A stretch of DNA of 64,000 nt from contig JASANC010005464.1 in NCBI GenBank assembly GCA_030248135.1, forward strand, positions 1-64,000, written 5' to 3'. Every line of letters starts with the position of its first letter. The first letter of the stretch is position 1. The position numbers and the translations under genes are program-made. The notes below the pieces were generated by a model, which did no database searches, had not been told where the DNA came from, and worked only from the letters and a program-made list of their open reading frames with translations. This stretch comes from Theristus sp. LFF4_11 (taxonomy: Eukaryota; Nematoda; Chromadorea; Monhysterida; Xyalidae). Positions 26,101 through 37,227 of the stretch are shown here, piece after piece.

Positions 26101-29100
26101 GATGTGCACCACGTCAGTGCTGTTAACCATACGAATCGTCATGGTTCAAGCGTGCACTGGAGCAGTTTAGATGCGTTATCTGAACACACGCTGTCCAGTC
26201 TTCTTTGGCACAAACTAACGAGCAGCTTTTGACAATGGCAGTGTGACAACAGCAACAGCAATGCATCGCTTCGTTTCATTACACTCGATCTTGACGTCGG
26301 CATGTGCGAGTTCCTATTGCTTTCCACAGCCGATCGATCTTCTTTGCTTTGATTAACACCAGCAAAACACAGTGCACTGTAAACTGGGTGAGCACATTGC
26401 TTTCTGTGGGGCCTATCTGTATCAGCACAGATTCTATCAGTTTCGAATACTATCAGACCAGTTGACATGCACGTGCAACGTGCATTGGTACGTGCAAATT
26501 TGAAATTTGCTCTTTTGCAGGCATAACAGTTCTAACAATTATCAACATATTGAAAGCTGTTTTTATACAACTGTGCATGCAGTGCTACGCATGTTGCAAA
26601 AGTACTGTGTCTAACCGTCTGCTGCTGCAATTCCTTCCCATACAGTGTCCATGTATGTATGTCCGCAATTCCAGTGTGTGTGCTGCACGCATACATCGAT
26701 TCAGTCAGTCATTCGTACATAGGGCGCACAAAATGCAACGTTCTTCAGGGAAAAGTCAACGTCTGTTCATGGGACAGCCAATAAACACAACACTTGAACG
26801 GTTGCCAAATATTTTCCTGGCCAACTGTGTCTTCAAGAAATGAAAGGAGTTCGTGTTCGTGCTGCTTTGTCGTACTGCATGTCTGCAAGTAGTAATGCAT
26901 TGCTTTACATGTGTTGCACGCCGCGCTCGCATGTGACGTGTATCAGCTAGCGCCAGGTTATCAAGGTCACACATGTTCGGCGATTTTAAGTAAAAAATAT
27001 AGCCATCTAAGACGATGGAAAGTGTGTGTTGTCTGCGACTCAGTCTGGCAATAGTAAATGCGGCCACTTGCCAAAAATTATACTACTATCTACATACGTA
27101 GAATATACGTGAACATGTTTGTATGTTTTTAATGATTAAAACGCGCGCACACACGCACACACACAAACATCACAAAGTATTCATAACTCTAATTGCATTG
27201 TGCGAACTTAAGTTACGCACACTTTTCATGCGGGGGGGGTACAATTCCGGCCTGAAGAATTCCGGCCCGCTCATTCCGGCCCGAAGAATTCCGGCCCGAA
27301 GAATTCCGGCCCGGAGAATTCCGGCCCGGAGAATTTTCGCCAGCACGAACAATATTAAACCACACGAAGTGATTTTGGTAACGAAATAATAAAATAAAAT
27401 ATCGATGTTCACATGTTACAGTGTATTTTCAATGATGTTCGCTTTTTTGGAAAGTGAAACCTTTTGGAAAAAAAGAAACTACAAATAAATTTTTAACTTT
27501 TTTATCATGAACAGGATTTGTGACTTTTTTACCTTATTAAAAAGGCTTGGCTTAGGATTAGGAACCTACAACAAGTCACTGCAAGCAAGTTCTAAACAAA
27601 AATAAAAAAATCACTTTAGAATTTATTTACCAAAAATCACTTCGTGTGGTTTAATATTGTTATTGCTGGCGAAAATTCTCCGGGCCGGAATTCTCCGGGC
27701 CGGAATTCTTCGGGCCGGAATTCTTCGGGCCGGAATGAGCGGGCCGGAATTCTACGGGCCGGAATTTCGCGGGCCGGAATAGTACACGAGCCCTTTTCAT
27801 GATATCTAAAATTGGAATCTGGTTGGCAAAAAACGCCTCACCATAAACAACATAGTGAACGTATTTGTCGAGGCATGCATATGTGAAAACGTGACCTGGA
27901 TTATTATTACATTCTTTGAGCAATAAGTACTACATGCAGTTTAGGTTCAGTTCTGACGTTGCTTGGGATTGGGCGCTCTTATAAAACAGAAAACAACATG
28001 CACCCGATGAGGAGTAAAGATTTGTCGCAGAGTAATGCTGAAGAAAGTAAAACGTACTGGTAAACGTACATACACCCTTTAATATTATATCGTTTCTTGG
28101 GTTCTGCGACTCAATGCATTTACAGTATGGCCGAATAAATAAGGCAGTCCATCAAGGCGGGATCAGTCGCAGACTAGGAATTGTCTTTTTCAAAAATGCC
28201 AACATAATTCTTAATCATGTGTGCGAGGGAAAAAGAATGATCAGAAAAGCCCGTAGAATCCGTTAGTTTTAAAAACAACACGTCATACTTGACACACATT
28301 TGAGTTTCTGAAATGTTTTCTCTTTCATTCAAATTTCGCGCGCTCGTTGCACCCTGAAAAAAGCTGCCATGTTTACTCGGCCACTCCGTACATATCAGAC
28401 GTAGAAAGGAAACTAGTTTCAATCTTTGTGGCAATTCAAAGTAGCCTACAAGACCAGACCCTACTTAAGGGGGCTCGGATCACTTTACCAATTTTTAATT
28501 CACACATTTTAAATTTTTTTACATGCAGAAGCAACTAAATAAATATACAACAATCAGACGTGATAACTAAGCTACAATACAATGTACATGGCCATGCACC
28601 TTACATACAGTCGTCGTACCTGCAGAAACTGAAAAATTATAAACTACAGGGTGTCCCAGCTAGATGTACAACATTTGTTTTTTGAAGTATACGCGTGTGC
28701 GTTGACCTATGTTAATAATTTTTTCAACGTTTGTAAAAAAGACTTCGGGAATTTGTTTGGCACCAGAATTTTTATGTTTCAGCAAACATGGCACAAGTTA
28801 TGGCAGTTTTAAAAAAATACCTCATTTTCACAAAAAAATGAACGAGCGGAGAGCAAAAAAAGCAAATCAAACACCTCACAGACTCAGAATATTAATCGTC
28901 TAATTGTCCTCAATGTGCTGGCCCTTTCTTTCAATCAGTTTATCCATTCGTCTGTCGAAATCCAAAACACCTGCCAGGCGCTCTTCGTTGCTGATTTCGC
29001 CCACAGTTTCACCGATGGCCACAATCAGCTCATCGATGGATGCTGGATGGGTCTCATAAACACGGTGCTTCACAGCGCCCCAGAGCCAGTAGTCGCACGC

Positions 29101-31947
29101 TGTGATGTCAGGCGAACGTGCAGGCCAGGCAATTGGCCCACCGCGGCCGACCCAGCGCTGGTCAAACTGGGTGTCCAGCCAGTCGCGCACCGGTGCGAGC
29201 GGCAATTGAAAAAGTGTGCATTTTTTTCAAATGCTTATAAGTCAGGTTATATTCAACGTATCGCAACGTTTTTAGTGTCAAACAAATTCCCGAAATCTTT
29301 ACTACAAACGCTGAAAAAATTATAAAAATTGGTCAACGCAAGCACGCGTAATTACAAAAACAAATGTTGTAGATCTAGCTGGGACACCCTGTACATCGTA
29401 AAGCCTGAACACTGCAACACATCAAAACAAACTGCAAATTGTCTCACTCTCAACTCTCACACAGCGCATTACACACGTGACTGGTCTTAAAGAATCAAAT
29501 TGTGTAACAACATTGATCAACACAAAAAACACAAATCAATGCACACTTTTAGTCCAAGACAAATAAGAGACGATATTATTTTTAACTACTGTATAAAAAC
29601 GTCTCGACAAAACTGATACAGCAGCCTTCAATATCAGCATTTATTGGAGAACTTGCTTCGTTGGCATGTATAGATACACTGTAAGTGCGTATGTTCAATA
29701 AGCGTGTGGGAGTGCAAAACAAAACAATTTCCAGTGTCAAATACAAGTACATATTTCGCATGTCTGCACAAAAGATCATATGCAATATTGGTGCGGCAGC
29801 GAGACGAGGCACGCCCAGGTCATAGTATACTTTGTGATATTTATGAACACACTCGACCATGTTTACGGTGAGCACATATTGCGCAATGCAACATCATTTT
29901 GGCAACTTTCCAAAGCACATAACATGTGATAACACGCGCGTCAAAGTGAAAGAAGAGACACCGGCGAGCAAGATGGCCCAGACTCGACAAACATACACAC
30001 AATGTAAGCTGCTTTCGGGCTCTTCAGTGCACAAGCACACATTTCAGTCGATTCAGCGTTGCGCAGCCGGTTGAATCCTTGAATGCATTGAAACGCACTG
30101 ACACCGCTGTGCGGGAATGCTCGAGAGCGAGGGGCGTCTGGACGAGCGGGGCCACACAAACCGCGCACTGCCAGCGCCTCTCCATTCAACTTTGCTCAAG
30201 TGCGTGTGCTGCGGCCAGTTTGCCGGCGAGGGAACCTGCAGCAATTTAATCTGAATAACCTCACAGTCACAACCACACTTGCCTAGCGCTAGCTATATAT
30301 GCGGTACACAGCTCTCTGATTATTTATCATTTTCTCAACGCCCCGTTTTCTCTGTGTGTTTTCCATGTCGTTACTGAACCACAGACCGCCCAGTGGGGAG
30401 CGCGGGATAAAACTCCAGTTTTCAACCACTTTGCTTGAACAAAACTGTTTAGTGGATGTGCATGCGCTGGGCTTCAATAAATCACGCTTACTTTTCCCGT
30501 AACATGTTCGCATTACACTATACGTACCTTCCACGTGTATGTAACTCGACACTGGACAGTGTAACAAAACAAAATGCTGCAGGACTGCAAGCTGTAACTG
30601 TTGATTCAGTCTCTTGAAGTAGATTTTATAGCAAGAAAGCAACCCCTATGTTGACGTGCTTCAGAGTGCGGCTGTATAACACACATTTTCAAAACTTCAA
30701 TTGCCTCCATTAGCGTTGACAAAATTGGAAGCAACACTGGCATGAATCAGGGTCACAATTTTTTGCGATACCGTTTCTGAAAAAAAACACCTTTCACACG
30801 TTTTTTAATAGCAGTTTGCAATGTTCTTGCAGGAACTCGTGTGTACAGCCCGCCGGAGTGGATAATGCACAACCGCTACCAAGCGCGACCTGCCACAGTG
30901 TGGTCGCTGGGCATTCTGCTGTACGACATGGTCTGCGGAGACATCCCGTTTCATCGCGACGAAGAAATCATGCGAGGTCGACTGACGTGGCGAACACCGC
31001 TGTCTGCAGGTGATCAACATGTTTGCGCGTTGTTCACGCAAGTCCACTCACAACGCACACGTGCACCATTCAACGATCAACACTTACAAACTACACAATG
31101 TGCACACATTATTTTACTCATTGCAGCATGCCAAGACTTGATTCGTCGGTGTCTAGCGTTCAATCCGAAAGATCGCATCTGCCTCGACGAGATCATCGAG
31201 CACCCGTGGCTCTCGCAGTTCGGCACTTCCGTCAACCAGTCGCTCGGTCGAATGGACCTGCAGGGTTTGCGGTACAAACTGGCGTCCGTGCCGGCGAATC
31301 TCGCCGCGGCGCAGTCGAGCAGCGTCGCCGCCGGACAAGCGGCCGCCAGAGAGGACGCGGCAACTGGCAACGCGGGTGACCGAGTGTCGCACCCGCTGGA
31401 CGTTGACGTGGCGACCGACGACGACGCGGACTCGGCGTGCGGCGGCATGGCCGACTCGGCCATGGACGACACCATGTCGACGGTGTCTTCGGCCGGCGTC
31501 ATCGCGAACGACAACACGAACACCACCAACAATGCCAATGCCAATGTCGCCGGCAGCCATACGCAGAAAACCGGCGGCGCCAACAACGCCGTGGCCGCGT
31601 CGACCAGCTGTATGTTTCCGCAAGCGTGTATCCCGGTGCAACACCCGCAGCCGCACGTCACGGCGCCACAGGCGAACGCCAGCCAGCGTCAGCATCATTT
31701 CGCGGCGGCCAGTTTGACGCCGCATCTGTTGGCGACGAACGGCGCTGCAGCGCACGCGACCGGCGGCGCACGTGCTGAGCACTCGCTCGGCTCCGCCTGT
31801 TCGTCCGCGTACAGCTCGGCGTACTCGAGCGGCTACCAGTCGGATTTGTCGCCGAGACCGTTGTACCCGAACGCGGCGCTCTCCGGCGGCTCCACCCACC
31901 ACCAGGCGAATCACGCAGCGCCGACGACGCACGCTGGCTCGCTTTGA
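20154..31947 (+). CDS. pim: Pim-type serine/threonine protein kinase, six coding exons
   Basis: Coding exons are 20154-20259, 20348-20502, 24138-24401, 24523-24622, 30833-31009 and 31127-31947; they join in phase to 541 codons (540 aa). Seen: glycine loop GRGGFGTVY (53-61), VAVKF with Lys75, hinge ERPSP (127-131), catalytic HRDVKDEN (171-178), [10 protein letters not shown] (192-201), SPPEW (214-218) and [17 protein letters not shown]. The proline-containing hinge, DFGSG and PPE in place of APE are hallmarks of the PIM family, which phosphorylates Ser/Thr in basic motifs and is typically constitutively active, in cytosol and nucleus. The ATG at 20154 was chosen because its exon joins exon 2 in phase. 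After the kinase domain (ending near 300) comes a 240-residue low-complexity tail rich in Ala, Asn and Ser, with [19 protein letters not shown] near the end. PIM proteins are usually about 310-330 aa, so the tail is an extension. Intron 3 appears to be GC-AG. Confidence 0.93.
20503..24137 (+). other. Kinase intron 2 (3.6 kb)
   Basis: The donor is gtaagt directly after the codon for Ile87; the acceptor is tttccag before Leu88, phase 0. The intron carries tacatgta-type words and short open frames on both strands, but no recognisable gene, RNA or complete transposon. Confidence 0.85.
24402..24522 (+). other. Kinase intron 3, probable GC-AG intron
   Basis: The exon ends with the Lys codon of HRDVK (aag) and the intron begins GCACGT; it ends ttctacag before gacgaaaac. 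Only this boundary restores the invariant HRDVKDEN. The nearest GT, four bases downstream, would shift the frame. The 121-nt length is normal for a short intron. Confidence 0.8.
27238..27785. mobile_element. Foldback element built of GAATTCCGGCC arrays
   Basis: The left arm (about 27238-27390) has six tandem words of the type gaattccggcccg or its variants, followed by a unique part ending near cacacgaagtgattttgg. The right arm (about 27627-27785) is the inverted counterpart with seven words of the type gggccggaattc. The loop is about 240 bp. The ends are tacaattccggcc and ggccggaatagta. The open frames with repeating PARRI or GPENS residues are translations of the array, not genes. Confidence 0.8.
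28121..28392. mobile_element. ~270-bp MITE, copy 2 (inverted relative to 11.5 kb)
   Basis: It begins tacagtatggccgaataaa and ends tactcggccactccgta. The interior matches 11545-11806 in the opposite orientation, including a shared agtcgcagactagg-like stretch and the word ctgaaaaaagctgccatgtt. Confidence 0.7.
28647..29391. mobile_element. Tc1/mariner-like deletion derivative, copy 1
   Basis: The inverted ends cagggtgtcccagctagatg and its reverse complement are flanked by TA on both sides. The inverted repeats extend more than 100 bp. The interior keeps the C-terminal part of a transposase on the minus strand (28900-29205). A sister copy lies at 56742-57485 with its transposase fragment on the plus strand. 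Confidence 0.85.
28900..29205 (-). pseudogene. C-terminal DDE transposase fragment
   Basis: The frame reads through [20 protein letters not shown], then [17 protein letters not shown], then [15 protein letters not shown]. This matches the C-terminal part of the catalytic domain of animal Tc1/mariner-related transposases, where the PARSPD...DYWLWG segment holds a catalytic acidic residue. About 100 codons remain; the N-terminal DNA-binding and first catalytic residues are missing, so it cannot be an active transposase. Confidence 0.8.
31010..31126 (+). other. Kinase intron 5, 117 nt, stop-free and a multiple of three
   Basis: The donor is gtgatc and the acceptor cattgcag. Removing it gives [13 protein letters not shown], which aligns with the expected Pim kinase helix. 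Because the intron is 39 codons with no in-frame stop, its retention would insert 39 residues into the C-lobe without breaking the frame. Confidence 0.8.
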
Positions 31948-32510
31948 CGTTTTGCATTTTTGCCAGTCTTCTCTCTTTCATTATTATCGGACACACTGAA
32001 AATGCGAACACATTTTACGTGTATATATTTGTGTGTGTGTGCGCGTGTGGTTTCGAGCTTTTTCTTACCGTTGTAATATTTTTTTGAAGTTTTATTCCTT
32101 TTGGTGTGCGTGTTTGAATTATCGTCAAATACTGTGTATCGGGTGTTTCTGTGGTTATTGTTTTCACATCTTTGTTCTACTGGTGTGTGCGTGTGTTATT
32201 GCTACTGTTATCCTTCTGATCCCGGCTTTCTCCAACCTTTGTTTTTTTGATTATATGTGCGAATGCAATATACATACATGTAGTGATGTATGTATCTTAT
32301 AACGTTAGAATTTATATGTTGTCTGTGCTGAACGACGCTGGCAAACACAGCATTCAATTGTCAGAGATATTGAAGTTATTCTTAACAACAACAATACTTG
32401 TATATAATATGCGAATTCACAAATTCAATGTTTCTTTTGAATAACGCGAGCATGCTATTCTCGAGTTTTTACATACTTTTTGTATAGCACTAACACGAGC
32501 TCCCTTTTTC

Positions 32511-32516
32511 AATAAA
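32511..32516 (+). terminator. Candidate polyadenylation signal of the kinase gene
   Basis: An AATAAA lies 564 nt after the stop codon in AT-rich sequence, followed by aaaaatttggtg. No nearer canonical hexamer was noticed. Without transcripts this remains a candidate. Confidence 0.4.
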
Positions 32517-33238
32517 AATAGAAAAAATTTGGTGTTTTGGTGAATTCTGTTGAATTGCTCTTAAAATAATCATGCTCCTTATTACACGTGTGACACATTA
32601 TTTATTATGCTATTTTGCTAACATGTTTATTGCGACTTACCATAAAAATTGTACAGTTTTGTTGCTGTTACCCGCTGACTTGGTGTAAAACACCATAAAT
32701 ACTTTTTTATTCAACGTTTTTATGCAACATGGAGTTCAGCTATAGGTTTCCTAATTACAAACTTTGACTTTCTCAACCAACATACGCGTGAATTATACAT
32801 GTATGTCCATGTGTAGTATCCACTTGGAGTATTTCTCAAATGTTTTACCTACAACAAATTTTGATGAAAAATTTGTGGAGAACAAAACAGTAAAAGCAAT
32901 GAAATAATTAAATTCAAGCAACAATTGTCAGTTAGTGCGGTCATTTCATTTTTTAAATCTGTGTTATGAAGTTGCTCATTTCGAAACATTATATCGTGTG
33001 CAACCTTTGTACAGTACAGTACATATAATATATGATCCTTTTCCCTGCGTTCGAAAAACAACAATTTTTTGTATTAATTTGAAATGTTCCTACACTTGTA
33101 ACGCTCATAATAACTTTTTGTCTGCATCCTGAAATTGCTCCATGCGACTTTAAGTTTGAATTCAACGTCTCTATAACAACAACTCACTATTTTTGTGGCG
33201 AACTTGCACTCTCAGTTTGTAAATTAACGTGACATCTT
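32517..33238. other. AT-rich intergenic spacer
   Basis: Nothing recognisable: short open frames only, no repeat structure, no splice-consistent exon. Confidence 0.5.
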
Positions 33239-33814
33239 GGATAAGCCACAAACTTGGCTCTGTGCACACGAAACGAACACCCAAAGTTGTGTTCTGAGCC
33301 GCGAAAAAATTTTCATCGGACGACTTTTCATACGCTGTAGACACGAAAAACCTATTCTGAAAACAGTGTTACTTATTTTTCTTGGTATTTTTTTTTTCAG
33401 GTATGTAATCAACATGTGTTCGCCCTTTCAATTTTTACCTGCGACACTTTCACAGTCGAACAAAAATGTTTCCTGGGGTAATTTCATCCGTAGATTTTGC
33501 TCTTTGGGTTAATTTTTTGCCCCGACCTTGTTTTTGGGTAAAAATTGAGTATTTTTAAAAGTTCGCAGGGTTTTCACCTGGTTTTAAGTGTTCGCTCTTT
33601 CAATTTTTAGCTGGGACACTTTCACAGTTGAACAAAAATGTTTCCTGGGGTAATTTCATCCGTAGATTTTGAAAAATTAGTTTATTTTTTTGCCCGAGCA
33701 CTTTTTTAAGTGAAAATTGTGCATTTTTTGAAAGTTCGCATTTTGACTGGATATCAGTTTTTCACTCTTACAAATTTTGTCTGAGCAACGAAAAATAACA
33801 GGAAAAACGTCTAG

Positions 33815-35270
33815 TCCGTGGGAATTCAATGCGCTAATCACGGATTTTGGGTTAGTTTTCTTACGTGAGCAACTCTAGATGCTGAATCGTGACGATTTCG
33901 GGCGAATCGGCCGTGGTAATTGGCGAAATCGGTCCAGAAACGAAAAAAAAGAAAAGGGTGTTTTCCAGGGTAATTCAATGCGCTGATCACGAATTTTGGG
34001 TTAGTTTTCTTACGTGAGCAACTCTAGATGCTGAATCGTGACGATTTCGGGCGAATCGGCCGTGGAAATTGGCGAAATCGGTCCAGAAACGAAAAACAAG
34101 AAAAGGGTGTTTTCTAGGGTAATTCAATGCGCTGATCACTAATTTTGGGTTAGTATTTTTATGTGAGCAACTCTAGATGCTGAATCGTGACGATTTCGGG
34201 CGAATCGGCCGTGGAAATTGGCGAAATCGGTCCAGAAACGAAAAACAAGAAAAGGGTATTTTCCAAGGTAATTCAATGCGCTGATCACGGATTTTGGGTT
34301 AGTTTTCTTACGTGAGCAACTCTAGATGCTGAATCGCGACGATTTCGGGCGAATCGGCCGTGGAAATTGGCGAAATCGGTCCATAAACGAAAAACAAGAA
34401 AGGGGTGTTTTCCAGGGTAATTCAATGCGCTGATCACGGATTTTGGGTTAGTTTTTTTATGTGAGCAACTCTAGATGCTGAATCGTGACGATTTCGGGCG
34501 AATCGGCCGTGGAAATCGGCGAAAACGGTCCAGAAACGAAAAACAAGAAAAGGGTGTTTTCCAGGGTAATTCAATGCGCTGATCACAGATTTTGGTTAGT
34601 TTTCTTACGTGAGCAACTCTAGATGCTGAATCGCGACGATTTCGGGCGAATCGGCGTGGAAATTGGCGAAATCGGTCCATAAACGAAAAACAAGAAAAGG
34701 GTATTTTCCAGGGTAATTCAATGCGCTGATCACCGATTTTGGGTTAATTTTTTTGTGAACAATTCTAGGTACTGAATCTTAACGATTTCAAGCGAATCGG
34801 CCGTGGAAAATGGCGAAATCGGACCAGAAATGAAAAACAAGAAAACTGTGTTTTCCATGGTAATTCAATGCGCTGATCACGGATTCTGGGTTAGTTTTCT
34901 TGCGTGAGCAACTCTAGATACTGAATCGTGACGATTTCGGGCGAATCGGCCGTGGAAATTGGCGAAATCGGTTCAGAAATGAAAAACAAAAAAAACGGTG
35001 TTTTCCATAGTAATTCAATGCGCTGATCACGGATTCTGGGTTAGTTTTCTTATGTGAGCAACTCTAGATACCGAATCGTGACGATTTCGGGCGAATCGGC
35101 CGTGGAAATCGGCGAAAACGGTCCAGAAATGAAAAACAAGAAAACGGTGTTTTCCATGGTAATTCATTGAGCCAATCACGTCTTTTGGGTCAGTTTTCTT
35201 GCGTGAGCAATTCTAGGTACTGAATCGTGACGATTTTGGGCGAATCGGCGGTAGAAATAGCATATGCGAA
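33815..35270. repeat. ~149-bp tandem array, about ten units (copy A)
   Basis: Units start near 33825, 33973, 34122, 34270, 34420, 34567, 34715, 34861, 35012 and 35160, each with aattcaatgcgctgatcacg. A second conserved core reads gaatcgtgacgatttcgggc. Within it cgatttcg and cgaaatcg form an inverted pair about 23 bp apart, so each unit can fold a hairpin. The last units are the most divergent. Confidence 0.85.
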
Positions 35271-35354
35271 ATCGGCCTAAAAAACGAAAAATGAAAAACC
35301 TGAGTCGAACTGTGATTTTGGTCCGACCTTCGGGGCTTATGTAAAAGTCAGAAT

Positions 35355-36388
35355 ATTATCTAAAAATGCGGGAGACGCATATAAAAGGAGGAATATGGCC
35401 TTGTGTAAGCAGTGAAAGACTTGGCTCGACAACGCTTTTCAAGTCTCTAATGTGGTACACACGGATACAAGTACATAAGAGTCATATTTTTGCGCCGCGT
35501 TTGTTTGTTTGTTTTTAAGCACGCCCCCCACCGATTCCGGAAACCCGAAGGTACCAAACTGCGGTGGGATTGGGGAATGGACGGCTCACCATCCTGTGGA
35601 ACCAATATCCTCGCCATGTGAGGGGGACAGCCTCTAAGCCCCGCTCTGTCTTGGGGGGCACCAGTGATCTTAGCCCGATTTCGGTTTCGGTGGCCTGCGG
35701 TCGCTATATCCCCGGAGGGCAGCGAATCCGAAACTTTCGTTTTCGTTTTCGTTTTGCTGAAAAGCGTAAAACTTTGAAGTTATTTTATAATTGTCCTCTT
35801 CGATTTAATCTAAAATCACGCCATGTGCGAAATTCTGTAAATTCTGTGCAAAAACAGAAAAATCAGAGATTGCAAAACATTGTTGCATGTAGCTTTTTCG
35901 TTGTTGTTAACGTACGCACCGCTGTGTACACACCAGCACCAGTGACAAAAAGGAGTTGTCTTCCATTGATTTTCACCTTTTTTACCGGTGTCAACTTCAA
36001 CTAGTGTGGCAAGATAAACCGTCTGTCCCGTGAGTCATTGCCTTTGCCACAGGAGACCTTGCGTTCCGCAATGCTTCTGCGGTACAATTTGTCCTGGACA
36101 AACCAGTGTCAGCGAGCTAAAGTCTGATTGTTATTTTAGTAGTTTTAGTGGTCGCTAACTGCCCGAAATCCGCAAATGTCAAAGTTTCATTTGTCTACAA
36201 TACAAAGTACGAGGGTTGCCATGTGCAACCGAAATCATAAATAAACGGCGCAAAAATATGGCTCTTATGTACTTGTATCCGTGTGTACCACATTAGAGAC
36301 TTGAAAAGCGTTGTCGAGCCAAGTCTTTCACTGCTTACACAAGGCCATATTCCTCCTTTTATATGCGTCTCCCGCATTTTTAGATAAT
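35355..36388. mobile_element. Inverted-repeat unit at the end of copy A
   Basis: The left end attatctaaaaatgcgggag and the right end (its reverse complement) continue as inverted repeats to about 35500 and from about 36240. Both contain a shared ggaggaatatggcc and a tacaagtacataagagtc stretch. The interior carries the 146-codon frame. The same unit is at 55057-56079. Confidence 0.8.
35564..36004 (+). CDS. Unrecognised 146-codon ORF in the composite element
   Basis: I do not recognise the product. The predicted protein begins MGLGNGRLTI, has an FRFRFRF run near the middle, a basic stretch (AEKRKTLKLF) and a C-terminal hydrophobic PLIFTFFTGV. The ORF lies wholly within the inverted-repeat unit and is preserved, slightly longer, in copy C (55154-55699). 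Preservation of the frame in both copies could reflect coding function or simply recent duplication; most differences between the copies would need to be checked for synonymous bias. It may be an element-encoded protein or a chance frame. Confidence 0.3.
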   Translation: MGLGNGRLTILWNQYPRHVRGTASKPRSVLGGTSDLSPISVSVACGRYIPGGQRIRNFRFRFRFAEKRKTLKLFYNCPLRFNLKSRHVRNSVNSVQKQKNQRLQNIVACSFFVVVNVRTAVYTPAPVTKRSCLPLIFTFFTGVNFN

Positions 36389-37227
36389 AAAAAGGATCCA
36401 AGGTTTGCACTACCATCCGCTATATGAAACGAAAACTCTACAATTGAAAAGTAGATTTTAGCACCATCACTTTTTTACACGGTAAAACAAAACAAAAAAC
36501 TTTAATCAGCCAGAGTTCTTACATTGTTGCAATTTTCTTTATTTTGAGAATGATGAACACAGGAACCTTTATTGATCCGTAATTCAGCAGTTGATACTTC
36601 TACGTGTGGTTTTTTCAATGTGTATGTCCAACTATTTACATTGTACCTGTCACCGTTGCGTGCGACGCGGAAATATTATTGGGAGTTATTGAATACAATA
36701 AAAAATAAACTGAAACTGTTGGAAACACGTAGCTTGCGAAACAGCACCCAACGCAGCATGATTTTATAAAAGAGCAGCAGTAAAAATAAAATAAAAACAG
36801 TTGGACAATGAAACAAAAAAGGCATAGGGTACGTACAGCATAGCGGCTTAGCGCTGAACGGCTGAACACAAGAGACAACGAAAAAAATTATTGACACCAT
36901 TTCAGAAAATGTAATGCGTCACAAGCTGATAATAGGTTTCTTATCAGAATACAGACCAACAAAAAGCAGACTTCTTGAGTGAAGCGGAATTTTCAACGCA
37001 AAGGATGGTACCTCAAATATAAGTCTATCATGACCAAGCACAACATTTTCAAACATTGAAGAGAAACAACGCACCTGTTTTGCCCACGCACCCCAAACAA
37101 CCACGGCAATGGTGGTACAGCTAGTGTGATCTTTTGGTTTCTTCATACAATGCTCAGTTGTGCACAAAGTTGCTAACAACAGCGTTGCTTTCTGCTTTTC
37201 AAAAACAACCGGCAGTTCGTCCCAAGA
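36389..37227. other. Upstream region of the plus-strand granulin gene
   Basis: AT-rich, with short frames only. A promoter is expected near its right end but no specific element could be identified. Confidence 0.45.

Larger units (their letters stand above)
24623..30832 (+). other. Kinase intron 4 (6.2 kb) containing three transposons
   Basis: The donor is gttagt after the first base of the Gly209 codon; the acceptor is ttcttgcag. The join gives [15 protein letters not shown], as expected for a Pim activation segment. The intron holds a foldback element (27238-27785), a MITE (28121-28392) and a Tc1/mariner-like derivative (28647-29391). The rest (24623-27237 and 29392-30832) shows no supported gene. 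Confidence 0.85.
33239..36388. mobile_element. Composite repeat element, copy A
   Basis: Three parts in order: a leader (33239 to about 33815, starting ataagccacaaacttgg), an array of about ten units of roughly 149 bp (33815-35270), and a 1.03-kb unit bounded by inverted repeats of about 145 bp (35355-36388) that carries an open reading frame. The leader and array recur at 45.2 and 53.1 kb; the terminal unit recurs complete at 55057-56079. Copy A lacks the catgcggatgcgcg hairpin found at the start of copies B and C, so it is 5-prime truncated. No known transposase or polymerase was recognised. Confidence 0.75.

Noticed and set aside
27123..27923. Repeat proteins with PARRI or GPENS repeats
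   Set aside because: They are translations of the GAATTCCGGCC arrays in both foldback arms, with no other coding sign.
31010..31126. Reading straight through as coding sequence
   Set aside because: The translated segment breaks the conserved kinase helix, while the GT-AG boundaries restore it exactly.
31153..31932. 259-codon minus-strand open frame
   Set aside because: It is the antisense shadow of the GC-rich last kinase exon; the plus frame carries conserved kinase motifs, the minus frame is arginine-rich and has no domain.
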